DNA of 64,000 bases from an uncultured Clostridia bacterium (GTDB lineage Bacteria; Bacillota; Clostridia; Christensenellales; Pumilibacteraceae), in the NCBI GenBank assembly GCA_944372345.1, contig CALVYT010000038.1:141068-205067 (forward strand). The letters are read 5' to 3'. A program made the position numbers and the translations under genes. The notes under the pieces were generated by a model, which had not been told where the DNA came from, searched no databases, and saw nothing but the letters and a program-made list of their open reading frames with translations. Below are positions 50,103 through 59,235 of the stretch, one piece after another; positions within the stretch are counted from its first letter, which is position 1; each line of letters starts with the position of its first letter.

Positions 50103-52247
50103 ATGCAGAGATTGCTCGCGAGATGCCAGCTCATATATACTAAACAGCATCAGAAAACGATAGCCGAAGCGCTCGAATACGCGACGGTAAAGCACGGCGG
50201 ACAGAAGCGAGTGTCCGGCGAGCCTTATATCACGCATCCGATAGCCGTCGCCAATATCCTGCTCGATCTCGGAATGGATTACAGTTCGGTGTGCGCCGCG
50301 TTGCTGCACGACATCATCGAAGATACAGACGTGACGGAGGAGGATCTCCGCGATAAGTTCGGCGATCAGATAACTGAACTAGTTCTCGGCGTTACAAAAC
50401 TCAAGAAGATAAGTTTCAAGTCTAAAGAGCAGGAGCAGGCGGAGAATTTCCGTAAAATGTTCTTTGCAATGGCAAAGGACATCAGGGTGCTCATCATCAA
50501 ACTTGCCGACAGACTGCATAATATGCGGACCGTCGAGGCTCTTTCGCGGGAGAGACAGGAAGCGCTCGCAAACGAAACTCTGGAAATTTATTCGCGTCTT
50601 GCGTCCCGCCTCGGACTCAGTTATATGAAGTGCGAGATGGAGGACATCTGTCTGAAAGTTCTGCATCCCGAAGCGTATGACGATCTCGTGCGCGAAGTAT
50701 CTCTCAAACGCGCGGAGCGGCAGGAGATAGTGGACAGACTTTGCGCCGAATTGCAGACGATGATGAAGGAGCACGGGCTCACGGGTGAAGTCAGCGGGCG
50801 TCCCAAGCATTTTTACAGCATCTATAAAAAGATGACCGAAAAGCATAAGACGTTCGAGCAGATCTACGACCTTACCGCCGTGCGCATAATAGTCGACAGC
50901 GTAGAGGCGTGCTATGAAGTCCTCGGGCTCATACACTCGCGCTGGAAGCCCATTCCCGGGCGTTTCAAGGATTATATTGCCGTTCCCAAACCCAATAATT
51001 ATCAGTCATTGCATACGACGGTCATGACCAATTTCGGCACGCCGTTTGAAATACAGATCCGCACTTACGAAATGCACCGCATAGCGGAATACGGTATCGC
51101 CGCGCACTGGAAATACAAGGAGCAGGCGGGGAGGTCGAGCGTCGTCAATTCGGACGACCAGCTCACATGGCTGCGCGGAGTCATGGACGCGCAGGGCGAA
51201 GCCGCCGATCCGCAGGAACTTTATGAGTCGCTCAAAGTGGACCTTTACGAAGGTCAGGTCTTTATTTTCACGCCGAAGGGCGACGTAGTAGTCCTGCCTG
51301 AAGGTTCCACTCCCATCGATTTCGCTTACAGCGTCCATAGCGAAATAGGCAACAGGTGCGTCGGCGCGAAGATAAACAGCCGTATAGTTCCGCTGGAAAC
51401 CAAGCTCGAAACGGGCGACTACGTCGAGATAATAACTTCCAATTCCTCCAAAGGACCGAGCCGCGACTGGCTGCGCGTCGTCAAGACCACGCAGGCGAGA
51501 ACGAAAATACGCGCGTGGTTCAAAAAGGAGATGAAAGAGGAGAATATTCATAAGGGCAAAGAAATGCTCGATCTGGAAGCCAAACGGCTCGGGTACAGCC
51601 TTTCTTCTCTGCTCGTTCCCGAATGGCTGAACGTCGTTATGCAGCGTTACTCCATTTCCTCTCTCGACGATCTGTATGCGTCCGTGGGTTACGGCGGATA
51701 TTCCGTGCATCAGATACTGCCTAAGCTGATCGATTTCTATAAGAAAGACAAGAAAGCCAAGGAGATATTCGCGGGCAGAACGGGCGGCGGCAAAGGCAAA
51801 AACGCCGCAGCTATACTGATAGACGGCGAACCCGATCTGCTTTGCCGTATCGCGCGCTGCTGCAATCCCGTGCCGGGCGACGACATCATCGGATACGTTT
51901 CCAACGGGCGCGGCGTGACCGTTCACCGTAAAGGTTGCCCCAACCTCTCGGGCGTGGATCCGAAAAAGCTGATAAACGCGTCGTGGGGCGATAAGACGGA
52001 CAGTTCTTTCGTCGTTTCGCTGCAAATAATCGCGAGCAACGGTGACAATCTGATCGTCGGCGTTTCCACCGTGATATCAGGGCTTAAACTGTCTATACAT
52101 TCGATAAACGGCAGGGTGGACAGAAACGACGTCGCGACGCTCACGATAGGCGTGAACGTCAACAATATCCGCGAGATAGACCTGCTCGTAAATAAATTAC
52201 AGCAGCTTCCCGCCGTGCATAAAGTATTCAGGAGCAATTCCGTATGA
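50103..52247 (+). CDS. relA: Bifunctional (p)ppGpp synthetase/hydrolase Rel
   Basis: 714 residues. Domains in order: HD hydrolase (LLHDIIEDTDVTEEDL, about residues 62-77), synthetase with GRFKDYIAVPKPNNYQSLHT (the RxKD form typical of bifunctional Rel), TGS (VLPEGSTPIDFAYSVHSEIG, about 401-420), zinc-finger/CC region CRIARCCNPVPGD and a C-terminal ACT domain. It makes and breaks the stringent-response alarmone. The start at 50103 follows GGGGAGGTGA at the recJ end. It overlaps the hydrolase gene downstream. Confidence 0.96.
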   Translation: MQRLLARCQLIYTKQHQKTIAEALEYATVKHGGQKRVSGEPYITHPIAVANILLDLGMDYSSVCAALLHDIIEDTDVTEEDLRDKFGDQITELVLGVTKLKKISFKSKEQEQAENFRKMFFAMAKDIRVLIIKLADRLHNMRTVEALSRERQEALANETLEIYSRLASRLGLSYMKCEMEDICLKVLHPEAYDDLVREVSLKRAERQEIVDRLCAELQTMMKEHGLTGEVSGRPKHFYSIYKKMTEKHKTFEQIYDLTAVRIIVDSVEACYEVLGLIHSRWKPIPGRFKDYIAVPKPNNYQSLHTTVMTNFGTPFEIQIRTYEMHRIAEYGIAAHWKYKEQAGRSSVVNSDDQLTWLRGVMDAQGEAADPQELYESLKVDLYEGQVFIFTPKGDVVVLPEGSTPIDFAYSVHSEIGNRCVGAKINSRIVPLETKLETGDYVEIITSNSSKGPSRDWLRVVKTTQARTKIRAWFKKEMKEENIHKGKEMLDLEAKRLGYSLSSLLVPEWLNVVMQRYSISSLDDLYASVGYGGYSVHQILPKLIDFYKKDKKAKEIFAGRTGGGKGKNAAAILIDGEPDLLCRIARCCNPVPGDDIIGYVSNGRGVTVHRKGCPNLSGVDPKKLINASWGDKTDSSFVVSLQIIASNGDNLIVGVSTVISGLKLSIHSINGRVDRNDVATLTIGVNVNNIREIDLLVNKLQQLPAVHKVFRSNSV

Positions 52248-52864
52248 TAAAAGTCGTGATGCTGCCCGTGGGGCTGCTGGAAGCGAATTGTTATATCGTT
52301 TACGACGACGGGCGCACGGACGCCGTGCTCGTCGATCCCGGCGCGCAGCCTGAACGAATAGAGCGCGAACTCGACCGCCGGGGGCTTAATGTTTCCGCCG
52401 TGCTGCTCACGCACGGTCACTTCGACCATTGCAACGCCGTGTATGCTTTCGCGGAAAAAGGCGCGAAAGTTTATCTGCATTCTTCCGACGAGATAATGAC
52501 GCGCACGCGGCTTAATATGTCCGAATTAACGGGGGAACCGTTCCGTTCGTTCGTTCCCGATGTACTGCTGACGGACGGGAACGAGATAAACGAATGCGGA
52601 ATGACGTTCACGGCGCTGCATACACCTGGGCATACGGCGGGTAGCGTATGTTACGCTCTCGGAGATAAGCTGTTTACGGGCGACACGTTGTTCAGGTTCG
52701 GCGTAGGCAGGACGGATCTGCCTACGGGCGATCACCGCTGTCTTGAAAGATCCGTGCGCGATATTCTGTTTGCGCTGCCCGGCGACCGCGAGGTATATCC
52801 CGGGCACGGCGAACTTACGTCGCTCGATTTCGAGCGTAAATACAATATGTTTGCGGAGATCTGA
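52244..52864 (+). CDS. MBL-fold metallo-hydrolase (glyoxalase II-like)
   Basis: 206 residues. Metal-site motifs LLTHGHFDHCNA (HxHxDH), LHTPGHTAGSV, FTGDTLF and VYPGHGELT. The short single-domain form is common in Clostridia beside relA and hemZ; it may hydrolyse thioesters such as S-lactoylglutathione analogues, but the substrate is unknown. Confidence 0.9.
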   Translation: MIKVVMLPVGLLEANCYIVYDDGRTDAVLVDPGAQPERIERELDRRGLNVSAVLLTHGHFDHCNAVYAFAEKGAKVYLHSSDEIMTRTRLNMSELTGEPFRSFVPDVLLTDGNEINECGMTFTALHTPGHTAGSVCYALGDKLFTGDTLFRFGVGRTDLPTGDHRCLERSVRDILFALPGDREVYPGHGELTSLDFERKYNMFAEI

Positions 52865-52865
52865 C

Positions 52866-54257
52866 GTGCGGTCGTATTCATTTACCACAAATGCCGACCG
52901 TATGGAAAACGATCTGCTCGACGAGGTCAGGCAGTTCGGTGCGGCGTTTGTCGATACTCCGATCGACGTGCGCGTCGAAGTTTCCGACCGCGTGCGCGTT
53001 TCAGTGACCGTCGGAGACGGAACGCGTGAGTTTTCGTGCAACGCGCCGCAGGGGGATCGGACGGAAGTCAAGCGGCTGATAAAGAGGTTTGCCAAGCATT
53101 CGCTGTATACCGCGTTGTCGGATATCTCCGGCGTGCGGCTCCCGTGGGGAAGTCTGACGGGCATACGTCCGACCAAACTCGCATATGCGTATCTCTCCGA
53201 AGGCGGCAGAGCGGACGGTATCGCGGAATATCTGTCCCGCACGTTTTCCGTGCGGAGCGACAGAGCGGAGATAGTGCAGCGCATCATAGAAACGCAGCGC
53301 AGGGCGCTGCCCGACGATCTGACGGGCGCGGTCGATCTTTATATCCATGTGCCGTTCTGCAACGGCAGGTGCGATTATTGTTCGTTCCCGAGCGCGGATA
53401 TAAACGCAAAAGGCGCGGACAGGCTGCTAGACGGATATACGGACGCGCTCATAAAAGAAATAGGGATAGTCAAACGATATATGTCTGACAGAGGACTGCG
53501 GATTTTGTCCGTATATATCGGGGGAGGAACGCCGTCTGTGCTCGGTGAGGAGGATATTTCGCGTCTGCTCGAAGCCGTGGACTGCCGCGGCGCGGAATTT
53601 ACTTTCGAGGCGGGCAGAGCTGACAGTCTGACCGCGGGCAAGATAGACGTTATGAAAAACGGCGGGGTCACCCGCATATGCGTGAATCCGCAGTCGCTCA
53701 ACGACGCGACGCTCGCGCGAATGGGGCGCAGGCATACCTCCGCGGATTTTTACGAGGCATACTCGCTCGCGGCGTCGGCGGGACTGTCGATAAACACGGA
53801 TATAATAGCCGGGCTGGATGAGTCCGCGGAGGATTTCGAGCGGACTGCGGACGGTATCGCCGCGCTTTCTCCCGACAACGTGACCGTCCATACGCTCAGC
53901 CGAAAACGCGCGTCGCTGCTCGCGGACACCGATCCGTACTGCCCGGATATAGAGCGGATGACGGAATATGCGTTCCGCAGGTTCGGCGACTACGAGCCCT
54001 ATTACCTTTACAGGCAGAAGAATATGGCGGGCAACCTCGAAAACGTCGGTTTCTGTAAGAGGGGAACGGAATGTATCAACAATATTACCGTGATGGAGGA
54101 ACTCGTTCCCGTTTTTGCGTGCGGCGCGGGCAGTATAAGCAAACGCATATCGGGCGGGGTGATCGCGAGGTATGCTTCGCCCAAAGACGTAGGTCTTTAT
54201 ATCGCTGAGCTGGACGAGCGCACGGAAAAGAAGCTGCTCTTTTTCGACGGAGCATAA
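52866..54257 (+). CDS. hemZ: Oxygen-independent coproporphyrinogen dehydrogenase HemZ (radical SAM)
   Basis: 463 residues. Radical SAM motif DLYIHVPFCNGRCDYCSFPS with the three cluster cysteines, followed by VYIGGGTPSVL, INTDIIAGL and YYLYRQKNMAGNLENVGF, the HemZ signature. An N-terminal domain of about 150 residues is typical of HemZ rather than HemN. The start is taken as GTG at 52866 just after the hydrolase stop; an ATG at 52902 is also possible. Real activity may be a HemW-like or other porphyrin-related one. Confidence 0.9.
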   Translation: MRSYSFTTNADRMENDLLDEVRQFGAAFVDTPIDVRVEVSDRVRVSVTVGDGTREFSCNAPQGDRTEVKRLIKRFAKHSLYTALSDISGVRLPWGSLTGIRPTKLAYAYLSEGGRADGIAEYLSRTFSVRSDRAEIVQRIIETQRRALPDDLTGAVDLYIHVPFCNGRCDYCSFPSADINAKGADRLLDGYTDALIKEIGIVKRYMSDRGLRILSVYIGGGTPSVLGEEDISRLLEAVDCRGAEFTFEAGRADSLTAGKIDVMKNGGVTRICVNPQSLNDATLARMGRRHTSADFYEAYSLAASAGLSINTDIIAGLDESAEDFERTADGIAALSPDNVTVHTLSRKRASLLADTDPYCPDIERMTEYAFRRFGDYEPYYLYRQKNMAGNLENVGFCKRGTECINNITVMEELVPVFACGAGSISKRISGGVIARYASPKDVGLYIAELDERTEKKLLFFDGA

Positions 54258-54283
54258 ATTTGTGCGCAAACGGCTTAAAATCG

Positions 54284-54312
54284 TTTACTTTTGCAAATAC
54301 ATATGTTATAAT
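54284..54312 (+). promoter_or_regulatory. Promoter of rpsO-pnp
   Basis: TTTACT (54284-54289), 17-base spacer, perfect TATAAT (54307-54312). Predicted start at about 54319, giving a leader of about 95 bases. Confidence 0.8.
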
Positions 54313-54334
54313 TGACCTCGTAATAAATTCTTTA

Positions 54335-54404
54335 CCCCGATACCGCAGGTCCCGCGCTCTCCGGGCGGACGACTTAGGTCCGGGGCGGATATTTCCATAG
54401 GAGG
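54335..54404 (+). promoter_or_regulatory. Structured leader of rpsO, candidate S15 autoregulatory site
   Basis: CCCCG (54335-54339) pairs with CGGGG (54381-54385); inside, ACC (54342-54344) with GGT (54377-54379) and GTCC (54349-54352) with GGAC (54367-54370) form a long interrupted hairpin. GGAGG (54400-54404) follows at once. S15 binds its own leader in many bacteria, but no known class is recognised with certainty here. Confidence 0.5.
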
Positions 54405-54412
54405 ATAAAAAA

Positions 54413-54676
54413 ATGGAAAAAGAAGTAAAGGCGGAGATCATCGCCAAATTCGCGACCCATCCGGGCGACACGGGCAGCCCCGAAGTGCAGATAGCTCTGC
54501 TGACGTACAGGATCAACCACCTGACGGAGCATCTCAAAATGCACAAGAAAGATCATCATTCGCGCAGAGGTTTACTGCAGATGGTCGGTTCCAGACGCAG
54601 TCTGCTCAACTATCTCAAAGCTCTCGACATAGAGAGATACAGAAAAATCGTCGCCGAATTGGATTTGAGAAAATAA
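54413..54676 (+). CDS. rpsO: 30S ribosomal protein S15
   Basis: 87 residues, normal. [39 protein letters not shown] and [13 protein letters not shown] are the S15 signature. It binds the central domain of 16S rRNA and usually represses its own mRNA. Start preceded by GGAGG. rpsO-pnp order is ancient and conserved. Confidence 0.98.
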   Translation: MEKEVKAEIIAKFATHPGDTGSPEVQIALLTYRINHLTEHLKMHKKDHHSRRGLLQMVGSRRSLLNYLKALDIERYRKIVAELDLRK

Positions 54677-54686
54677 GGATGACCCG

Positions 54687-54712
54687 AGGGGCGAACAGCG
54701 TTCGCCCCTTTA
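54687..54712 (+). terminator. Hairpin between rpsO and pnp
   Basis: A perfect 10-bp stem (54687-54696 with 54700-54709), AGC loop, then TTATTT. It probably ends part of the rpsO transcripts; read-through or processing here would set PNPase levels. Confidence 0.75.
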
Positions 54713-54778
54713 TTTCTGAAAAAGCGAAAGCGAGCGACGTCAAGGAAGAAGAGAGTAATCAAGGAGAGATAATAAAAA

Positions 54779-56989
54779 ATGAGAGAAGGACAGATTTTCA
54801 AGACCGTGATCGGCGGGCGTGAAGTGACCGTGGAAACGGGCAGATACGCCGAGCAGGCGAACGGTCATTGCATCGTCAAGTGCGGCGATACCATGGTAAT
54901 GACGAACGTCTGTATGTCCGATTCGCCCAGACCGGGAATGGACTTTTTCCCGCTCAGCGTGGATTTTGAAGAAAAGCTCTACGCGATCGGCAAGATCCCC
55001 GGCAGTTTCAAAAGAAGAGAGGGACGCGGCAGCGATAAAGCCATACTGACGTCCCGTCTTATCGACAGACCCATACGTCCGCTTTTCCCCAAGGGACTGT
55101 TCAACGACGTGACCGTGGTCTGCACCGCGCTTTCCGTCGAACCCGATATTCCCCCCGAGGTGTGGGGCATGGTGGGTTCGTCCATAGCGCTGTCGATCTC
55201 CGACATACCGTTCGCCGGACCTACCGGCGCCGTGGTGGTCGGATATGTCGACGGTCAGTACGTCATCAACCCCGACGCTGCTCAGCGCGAAGCGAGCAGC
55301 ATGCACGTTACCGTGGCAGGTACCGCTGACGCGATAATGATGGTCGAAGCGGGTGCGAACGAAGTCAGCGAAGAAGTAATGCTCGGCGGCATCATGTTCG
55401 CGCACGAGGAGATCAAAAAGATTGTCGCGTTCATTGGTGAGATCGTCGCCGCGGTCGGCAAGCCCAAACTCGAAATGGAATACTATCATGTTCCCGAGGA
55501 TATAGACGCCGACGTGCGCGCGTTTGCGGACAAGCTGCTCGACAAAGCGCTCGAAACTCACGACCGCACCGAGCGTCAGAACAATCAGGACGAAGTGGAA
55601 GCGCAGACGATCGAATATTTCGCGGAAAAATATCCCGACAAGGAACGCGAGATAAAAGACGCGCTTTACTATATGACGAAAGAAAAAGTGCGCGCGAAGA
55701 TACTCGACCGCGGCGAGCGCCCCGACGGCAGAAAGCTTGACGAGATCCGCGAGATATGGTGCGAGGTCGGCATTCTTCCTCGCGTGCACGGTTCGGCGGT
55801 ATTTACGAGAGGTCAGTCGCAGGCTATGTCGACCTGTACTCTCGGCACGATAGGCGACGCGCAGAAGCTGGAAAATCTCGATGAGGACGACGTCAGAAAG
55901 AGATATATGCACCAGTATAATATGCCCGGGTATTCCACCGGCGAGGCGAAGCCTCTCCGCGCTCCCGGACGCCGCGAGATAGGGCACGGCGCTCTTGCCG
56001 AGCGCGCGCTCGAACCGGTGATTCCGTCCGAAGAGGAATTCCCTTATGCGATAAGAACGGTCAGCGAGATAGTCAGTTCCAACGGTTCCACGTCGCAGGC
56101 GAGCGTGTGCGGTTCCTGTCTCGCTCTTATGGACGCGGGCGTTCCCATCAAGGCTCCCGTCGCAGGTATCGCAATGGGTCTTATCAAAGATCCCGAGCAT
56201 CACAGGGTCGCCATCCTTTCGGATATACAGGGACTCGAAGACTTCCTCGGCGATATGGACTTCAAGGTAGCGGGCACGAGCAAGGGCATAACTGCCATAC
56301 AGATGGATATAAAGATCAAGGGTATCGACAGAGAGATACTCACGACCGCGCTCGAACAGGCGCGTAAAGGCAGGCTGTTCATCCTCGGCAAAATGCTTGA
56401 CGTCATTCCCGGACCCCGCGCGGAGCTTTCCAAGTGGGCGCCCAAGATCACCGTTATCAAGATCGACCCCGACAAGATCGGCAAGGTCATCGGCAAGGGC
56501 GGCGAAACGATCAATAAGATCGTGGAAGATACCGGCGTGAAGATCGACATCGAAGAGGACGGCAGCGTGTATATCGCGTACACGGACGCGGAGATGGGCG
56601 AGAAAGCAAAGAGTATAGTGCTTTCCATCGTCGAGGACGTCGTCGTGGGCAAGGTCTACGAGGGTCCCGTCGTCAAGATACTTATGAGCAATCCCGACCG
56701 TATGGGCGGCGGCAGAGACCGTCGGCCGAGAAGGGACGGCAAGCACGACGACAAGAAAGACGATAAAAAGGAAGAGCCGCAGCAGCTCGGCGCGTTCGTG
56801 AATATCGCTCCCGGAAAGGACGGCATGATCCACATCTCCAAACTTTCCAACAAGCGCGTGGCGAAAGTCACCGACGTGATCGACCTCGGCGACGTCGTGA
56901 AAGTGGAAGTCATCAAAGTGGACGAGAAGGGCAGGATAGACCTCAAACTCCTCGAAGTGATCTCCAGGGCGGAAAAAACGGAAGCGTAA
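54779..56989 (+). CDS. pnp: Polyribonucleotide nucleotidyltransferase (PNPase)
   Basis: 736 residues. 3'-5' phosphorolytic RNA decay. First RNase PH domain (GRYAEQANGHCIVKCGDTMV, residues 17-36), helical linker, second RNase PH domain with FTRGQSQAMSTCTLG and LGDMDFKVAGTSKGITAIQMD (about 498-518), a KH domain (GKVIGKGGETINKI) and S1. The S1 domain is interrupted: after GKVYEGPVVKI come about 34 Gly/Arg/Lys/Asp-rich residues (636-669) before LGAFVNIAPGKDGMIHISKL. This insertion is unusual. Confidence 0.96.
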   Translation: MREGQIFKTVIGGREVTVETGRYAEQANGHCIVKCGDTMVMTNVCMSDSPRPGMDFFPLSVDFEEKLYAIGKIPGSFKRREGRGSDKAILTSRLIDRPIRPLFPKGLFNDVTVVCTALSVEPDIPPEVWGMVGSSIALSISDIPFAGPTGAVVVGYVDGQYVINPDAAQREASSMHVTVAGTADAIMMVEAGANEVSEEVMLGGIMFAHEEIKKIVAFIGEIVAAVGKPKLEMEYYHVPEDIDADVRAFADKLLDKALETHDRTERQNNQDEVEAQTIEYFAEKYPDKEREIKDALYYMTKEKVRAKILDRGERPDGRKLDEIREIWCEVGILPRVHGSAVFTRGQSQAMSTCTLGTIGDAQKLENLDEDDVRKRYMHQYNMPGYSTGEAKPLRAPGRREIGHGALAERALEPVIPSEEEFPYAIRTVSEIVSSNGSTSQASVCGSCLALMDAGVPIKAPVAGIAMGLIKDPEHHRVAILSDIQGLEDFLGDMDFKVAGTSKGITAIQMDIKIKGIDREILTTALEQARKGRLFILGKMLDVIPGPRAELSKWAPKITVIKIDPDKIGKVIGKGGETINKIVEDTGVKIDIEEDGSVYIAYTDAEMGEKAKSIVLSIVEDVVVGKVYEGPVVKILMSNPDRMGGGRDRRPRRDGKHDDKKDDKKEEPQQLGAFVNIAPGKDGMIHISKLSNKRVAKVTDVIDLGDVVKVEVIKVDEKGRIDLKLLEVISRAEKTEA

Positions 56990-57015
56990 TAAAATCCGCG
57001 CATCGAAAATAATCG

Positions 57016-57050
57016 CAACACCTCGTGAATATCTATAACACGGGGTGTTG
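57016..57050 (+). promoter_or_regulatory. Hairpin directly before the ylxY-like start
   Basis: A 12-bp stem (57016-57027 with 57039-57050, one T-G pair) and 11-base loop end one base before the ATG at 57052. It has no T-run. The right arm GGGGTG is the only Shine-Dalgarno-like sequence. Confidence 0.55.
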
Positions 57051-57051
57051 T

Positions 57052-57750
57052 ATGATTAAACGAAAATATTTGAGTTATGTCCTGACGGGCGTCGTATGTC
57101 TGCTCGTGTGCGGTAGCATAATGGTCGTGTGGGCGGCGGCTCCGGGAAGCACGAGCGTATCGACGGACGAACGCGCCGTATATGCCGGGACTTCGGAGAC
57201 CTCCGTGGCTCTTATGTTCAACGTATATTCGGGCGAGCAATATATCCCCGGTATACTTGACGCGCTCGAAAGCGCGGGCGCGGGCGCGACGTTTTTCATA
57301 GGCGGGTGCTGGGCGGAAAAACACCCGGACGAAGCGGCGGAGATCGCGGAACGCGGATTTGAAACGGGCAGTCACGGCTATCTGCACCGCGATCATTCCG
57401 TGATGGATTACGAAGAGAACGTCAGGGAGATGCGCGCGGCTCACCGAATGATAAAGGCGGTGACGGGGAAGGACGTGGAGCTGTTTGCTCCGCCGTCCGG
57501 CGCATATTGTAAGGAGACGCTCGATGCCGCGGAGGATATGGGTTACAAAACCATACTTTGGTCCAAAGACACGATAGACTGGCGGGACGCGGATGCGTCG
57601 CTCATAACCGAACGTGCGCTAAAAGATGTCGGCGGCGGAGATCTCATTCTCATGCACCCGACGGAAAAAACGCTTGCCGCGCTGCCAGGGATAATCCGCG
57701 GTATAAAGGAGATGTCGCTCATCCCTTCCTGCGTGACCGACGCGTTGTAA
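57052..57750 (+). CDS. YlxY-type polysaccharide deacetylase-like sporulation protein, probably catalytically impaired
   Basis: 232 residues. Signal anchor (YVLTGVVCLLVCGSIMVVWA) then a NodB-like domain: ATFFIGGCWAEKHPDEA, GSHGYLHRDH with the metal histidines (108 and 112), FAPPSGAY, and LWSKDTIDWRDAD with LMHPTEKTL. Motif 1, normally TFDDG, reads MFNVYSG (55-61), so the catalytic base and the metal aspartate are missing, and the motif-3 arginine is Ala. The order pnp-ylxY-mlpA is as in Bacillus, which supports the family call. Confidence 0.88.
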   Translation: MIKRKYLSYVLTGVVCLLVCGSIMVVWAAAPGSTSVSTDERAVYAGTSETSVALMFNVYSGEQYIPGILDALESAGAGATFFIGGCWAEKHPDEAAEIAERGFETGSHGYLHRDHSVMDYEENVREMRAAHRMIKAVTGKDVELFAPPSGAYCKETLDAAEDMGYKTILWSKDTIDWRDADASLITERALKDVGGGDLILMHPTEKTLAALPGIIRGIKEMSLIPSCVTDAL

Positions 57751-57804
57751 AGCGCAGCGCGGTATCAATGCAAAAGATCAGTACAAAATACATACGGAGA
57801 AGCG

Positions 57805-59079
57805 ATGATAAAACTGACGAAATTAGATAACGGACTGACCGTCGCGAGCGGATATTTTCCGTCGTTCAGGTCGGTGGCGGCAGGTTTTTGGGTGGGCGCC
57901 GGCAGCGCGTTCGAGTCGGATGCCGAGAACGGCATATCCCATTTTACCGAGCACGTTATGTACAAGGGAACGAAGTCGCTGACGGCGGCGCAGATTGCGG
58001 AACGCTTCGAGGATCACGGCGCGAGCTTCAATGCGTTCACGAGCAAAGAGGCGACCTGTTATTACTTCAAATGTATAGACGAAAACGCCGAAAAATGTTT
58101 CGCGCTGCTTTCGCATATCCTTTTTGAATCCGTATATGACGACGCCGAGCTCGACAAAGAGAGGAAAGTCATAGCGGAAGAGATCAATATGGTGGAGGAC
58201 GAGCCGGAGGATATTTGTTACGATCTGCTCTCCTCGTTGCGCTACCGCGGGACGGATCTCTCAAAGACCATACTCGGACCGAAAGAAAACGTGATGCGTT
58301 TCACGGGGCGGGACGTCCGCGATTATGTGAAGAGAATGTATACGCCGGACAATATCGTGGTATCCTTGATCGGCAACATACGCCACGAAGACGCGGTGGC
58401 TCTCGTTGAGAAATACGTTCTTCCGCTGTGCGGCGGCGGAAAGTGTGCAAAAACGTTCCCCGCGGCGGTGGCGGGCGGCGGATACGCGGCTTGCAAAAAG
58501 GATTTCGAGCAGGTCAATCTCGCGATCGGATTTCCGTCCGTGCCGTACGACGACGCGGATATTGCCGTGCAGAACGTGGTATCGTTCTGCTTCGGTACTG
58601 GAATGAGCTCGCGTCTGTTCCAGCGTCTGCGCGAAAGACAGGGGCTCGTTTATAACGTATATACGTCCTGCTCCGCATACAAGACAAACGGCACTTTCGG
58701 GATATACGTCAATACGAGCGGGGGCAATCTGGAAAGAGCGCTTGCGTCCGTCGCCGAAGAACTCGAAGAACTCGTTAAAAACGGGCTTACGGAGAAAGAG
58801 ATAGCGCGGGCGAAGATACAACTCAAAAGTTCGATGCTTTTCGGTATAGAGAACATACTTTCCGTTATGAGCGCAAGCGGCAAATACGCCATGTACACGG
58901 GGAAACCGTACGACGTGGATAAAAACATCCGAGAAGTGGAAGCGGTCACGCCCGAAGAGGTGGCGGAGTTCTGTGCGTCGGGAGTATTTTCCGCATCCGT
59001 ATCGATGGCGTACGTCGGCAAAGGCGAATACGTCGAAGGGCTCGATCCGCTCGGGATCTTTGTTAAAAACCGTATCTGA
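57805..59079 (+). CDS. M16 family zinc peptidase (MlpA/YmxG type)
   Basis: 424 residues. The inverted zinc motif HFTEH (His46, Glu49, His50) with the distal glutamate in IAEEINMVEDEPED marks an active M16 peptidase. C-terminal half with GMSSRLFQRLRERQGLVYNV is the second, inactive-fold domain. It follows the ylxY-like gene as in Bacillus, where MlpA is a cytoplasmic processing-type protease. GGAG precedes the ATG. Confidence 0.93.
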   Translation: MIKLTKLDNGLTVASGYFPSFRSVAAGFWVGAGSAFESDAENGISHFTEHVMYKGTKSLTAAQIAERFEDHGASFNAFTSKEATCYYFKCIDENAEKCFALLSHILFESVYDDAELDKERKVIAEEINMVEDEPEDICYDLLSSLRYRGTDLSKTILGPKENVMRFTGRDVRDYVKRMYTPDNIVVSLIGNIRHEDAVALVEKYVLPLCGGGKCAKTFPAAVAGGGYAACKKDFEQVNLAIGFPSVPYDDADIAVQNVVSFCFGTGMSSRLFQRLRERQGLVYNVYTSCSAYKTNGTFGIYVNTSGGNLERALASVAEELEELVKNGLTEKEIARAKIQLKSSMLFGIENILSVMSASGKYAMYTGKPYDVDKNIREVEAVTPEEVAEFCASGVFSASVSMAYVGKGEYVEGLDPLGIFVKNRI

Positions 59080-59103
59080 CGCGCGTTTTTCGCGCGAAAC
59101 GCA

Positions 59104-59138
59104 ACGTCCCGTCCGATTTTCGGCGGGACGTATTTTTT
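59104..59138 (+). terminator. Terminator after the M16 peptidase gene
   Basis: Stem 59104-59113 with 59122-59131 (one T-G pair), loop of 8 bases, then TATTTTTTTA. Ends the rpsO-to-peptidase transcript. Confidence 0.87.
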
Positions 59139-59164
59139 TATTTTTTAAAATCCGATTAAAACTA

Positions 59165-59194
59165 TTGAAAAATGCGGGGCATATGTGTTATAAT
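59165..59194 (+). promoter_or_regulatory. Promoter of ftsK/spoIIIE
   Basis: TTGAAA (59165-59170), 18-base spacer, perfect TATAAT (59189-59194). A GAGGAT purine stretch lies before the ATG at 59236. Confidence 0.83.
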
Positions 59195-59235
59195 CTATAT
59201 GGACAACAAGACACATCGAGGATCAGTATATTCAA

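Noticed and set aside
54740..56833. Long open frame of about 700 codons on the minus strand opposite pnp
   Set aside because: It is antisense to a clearly conserved gene, has a composition typical of mirrored GC-rich codons and shows no known motif. Similar antisense frames occur opposite most large genes here.
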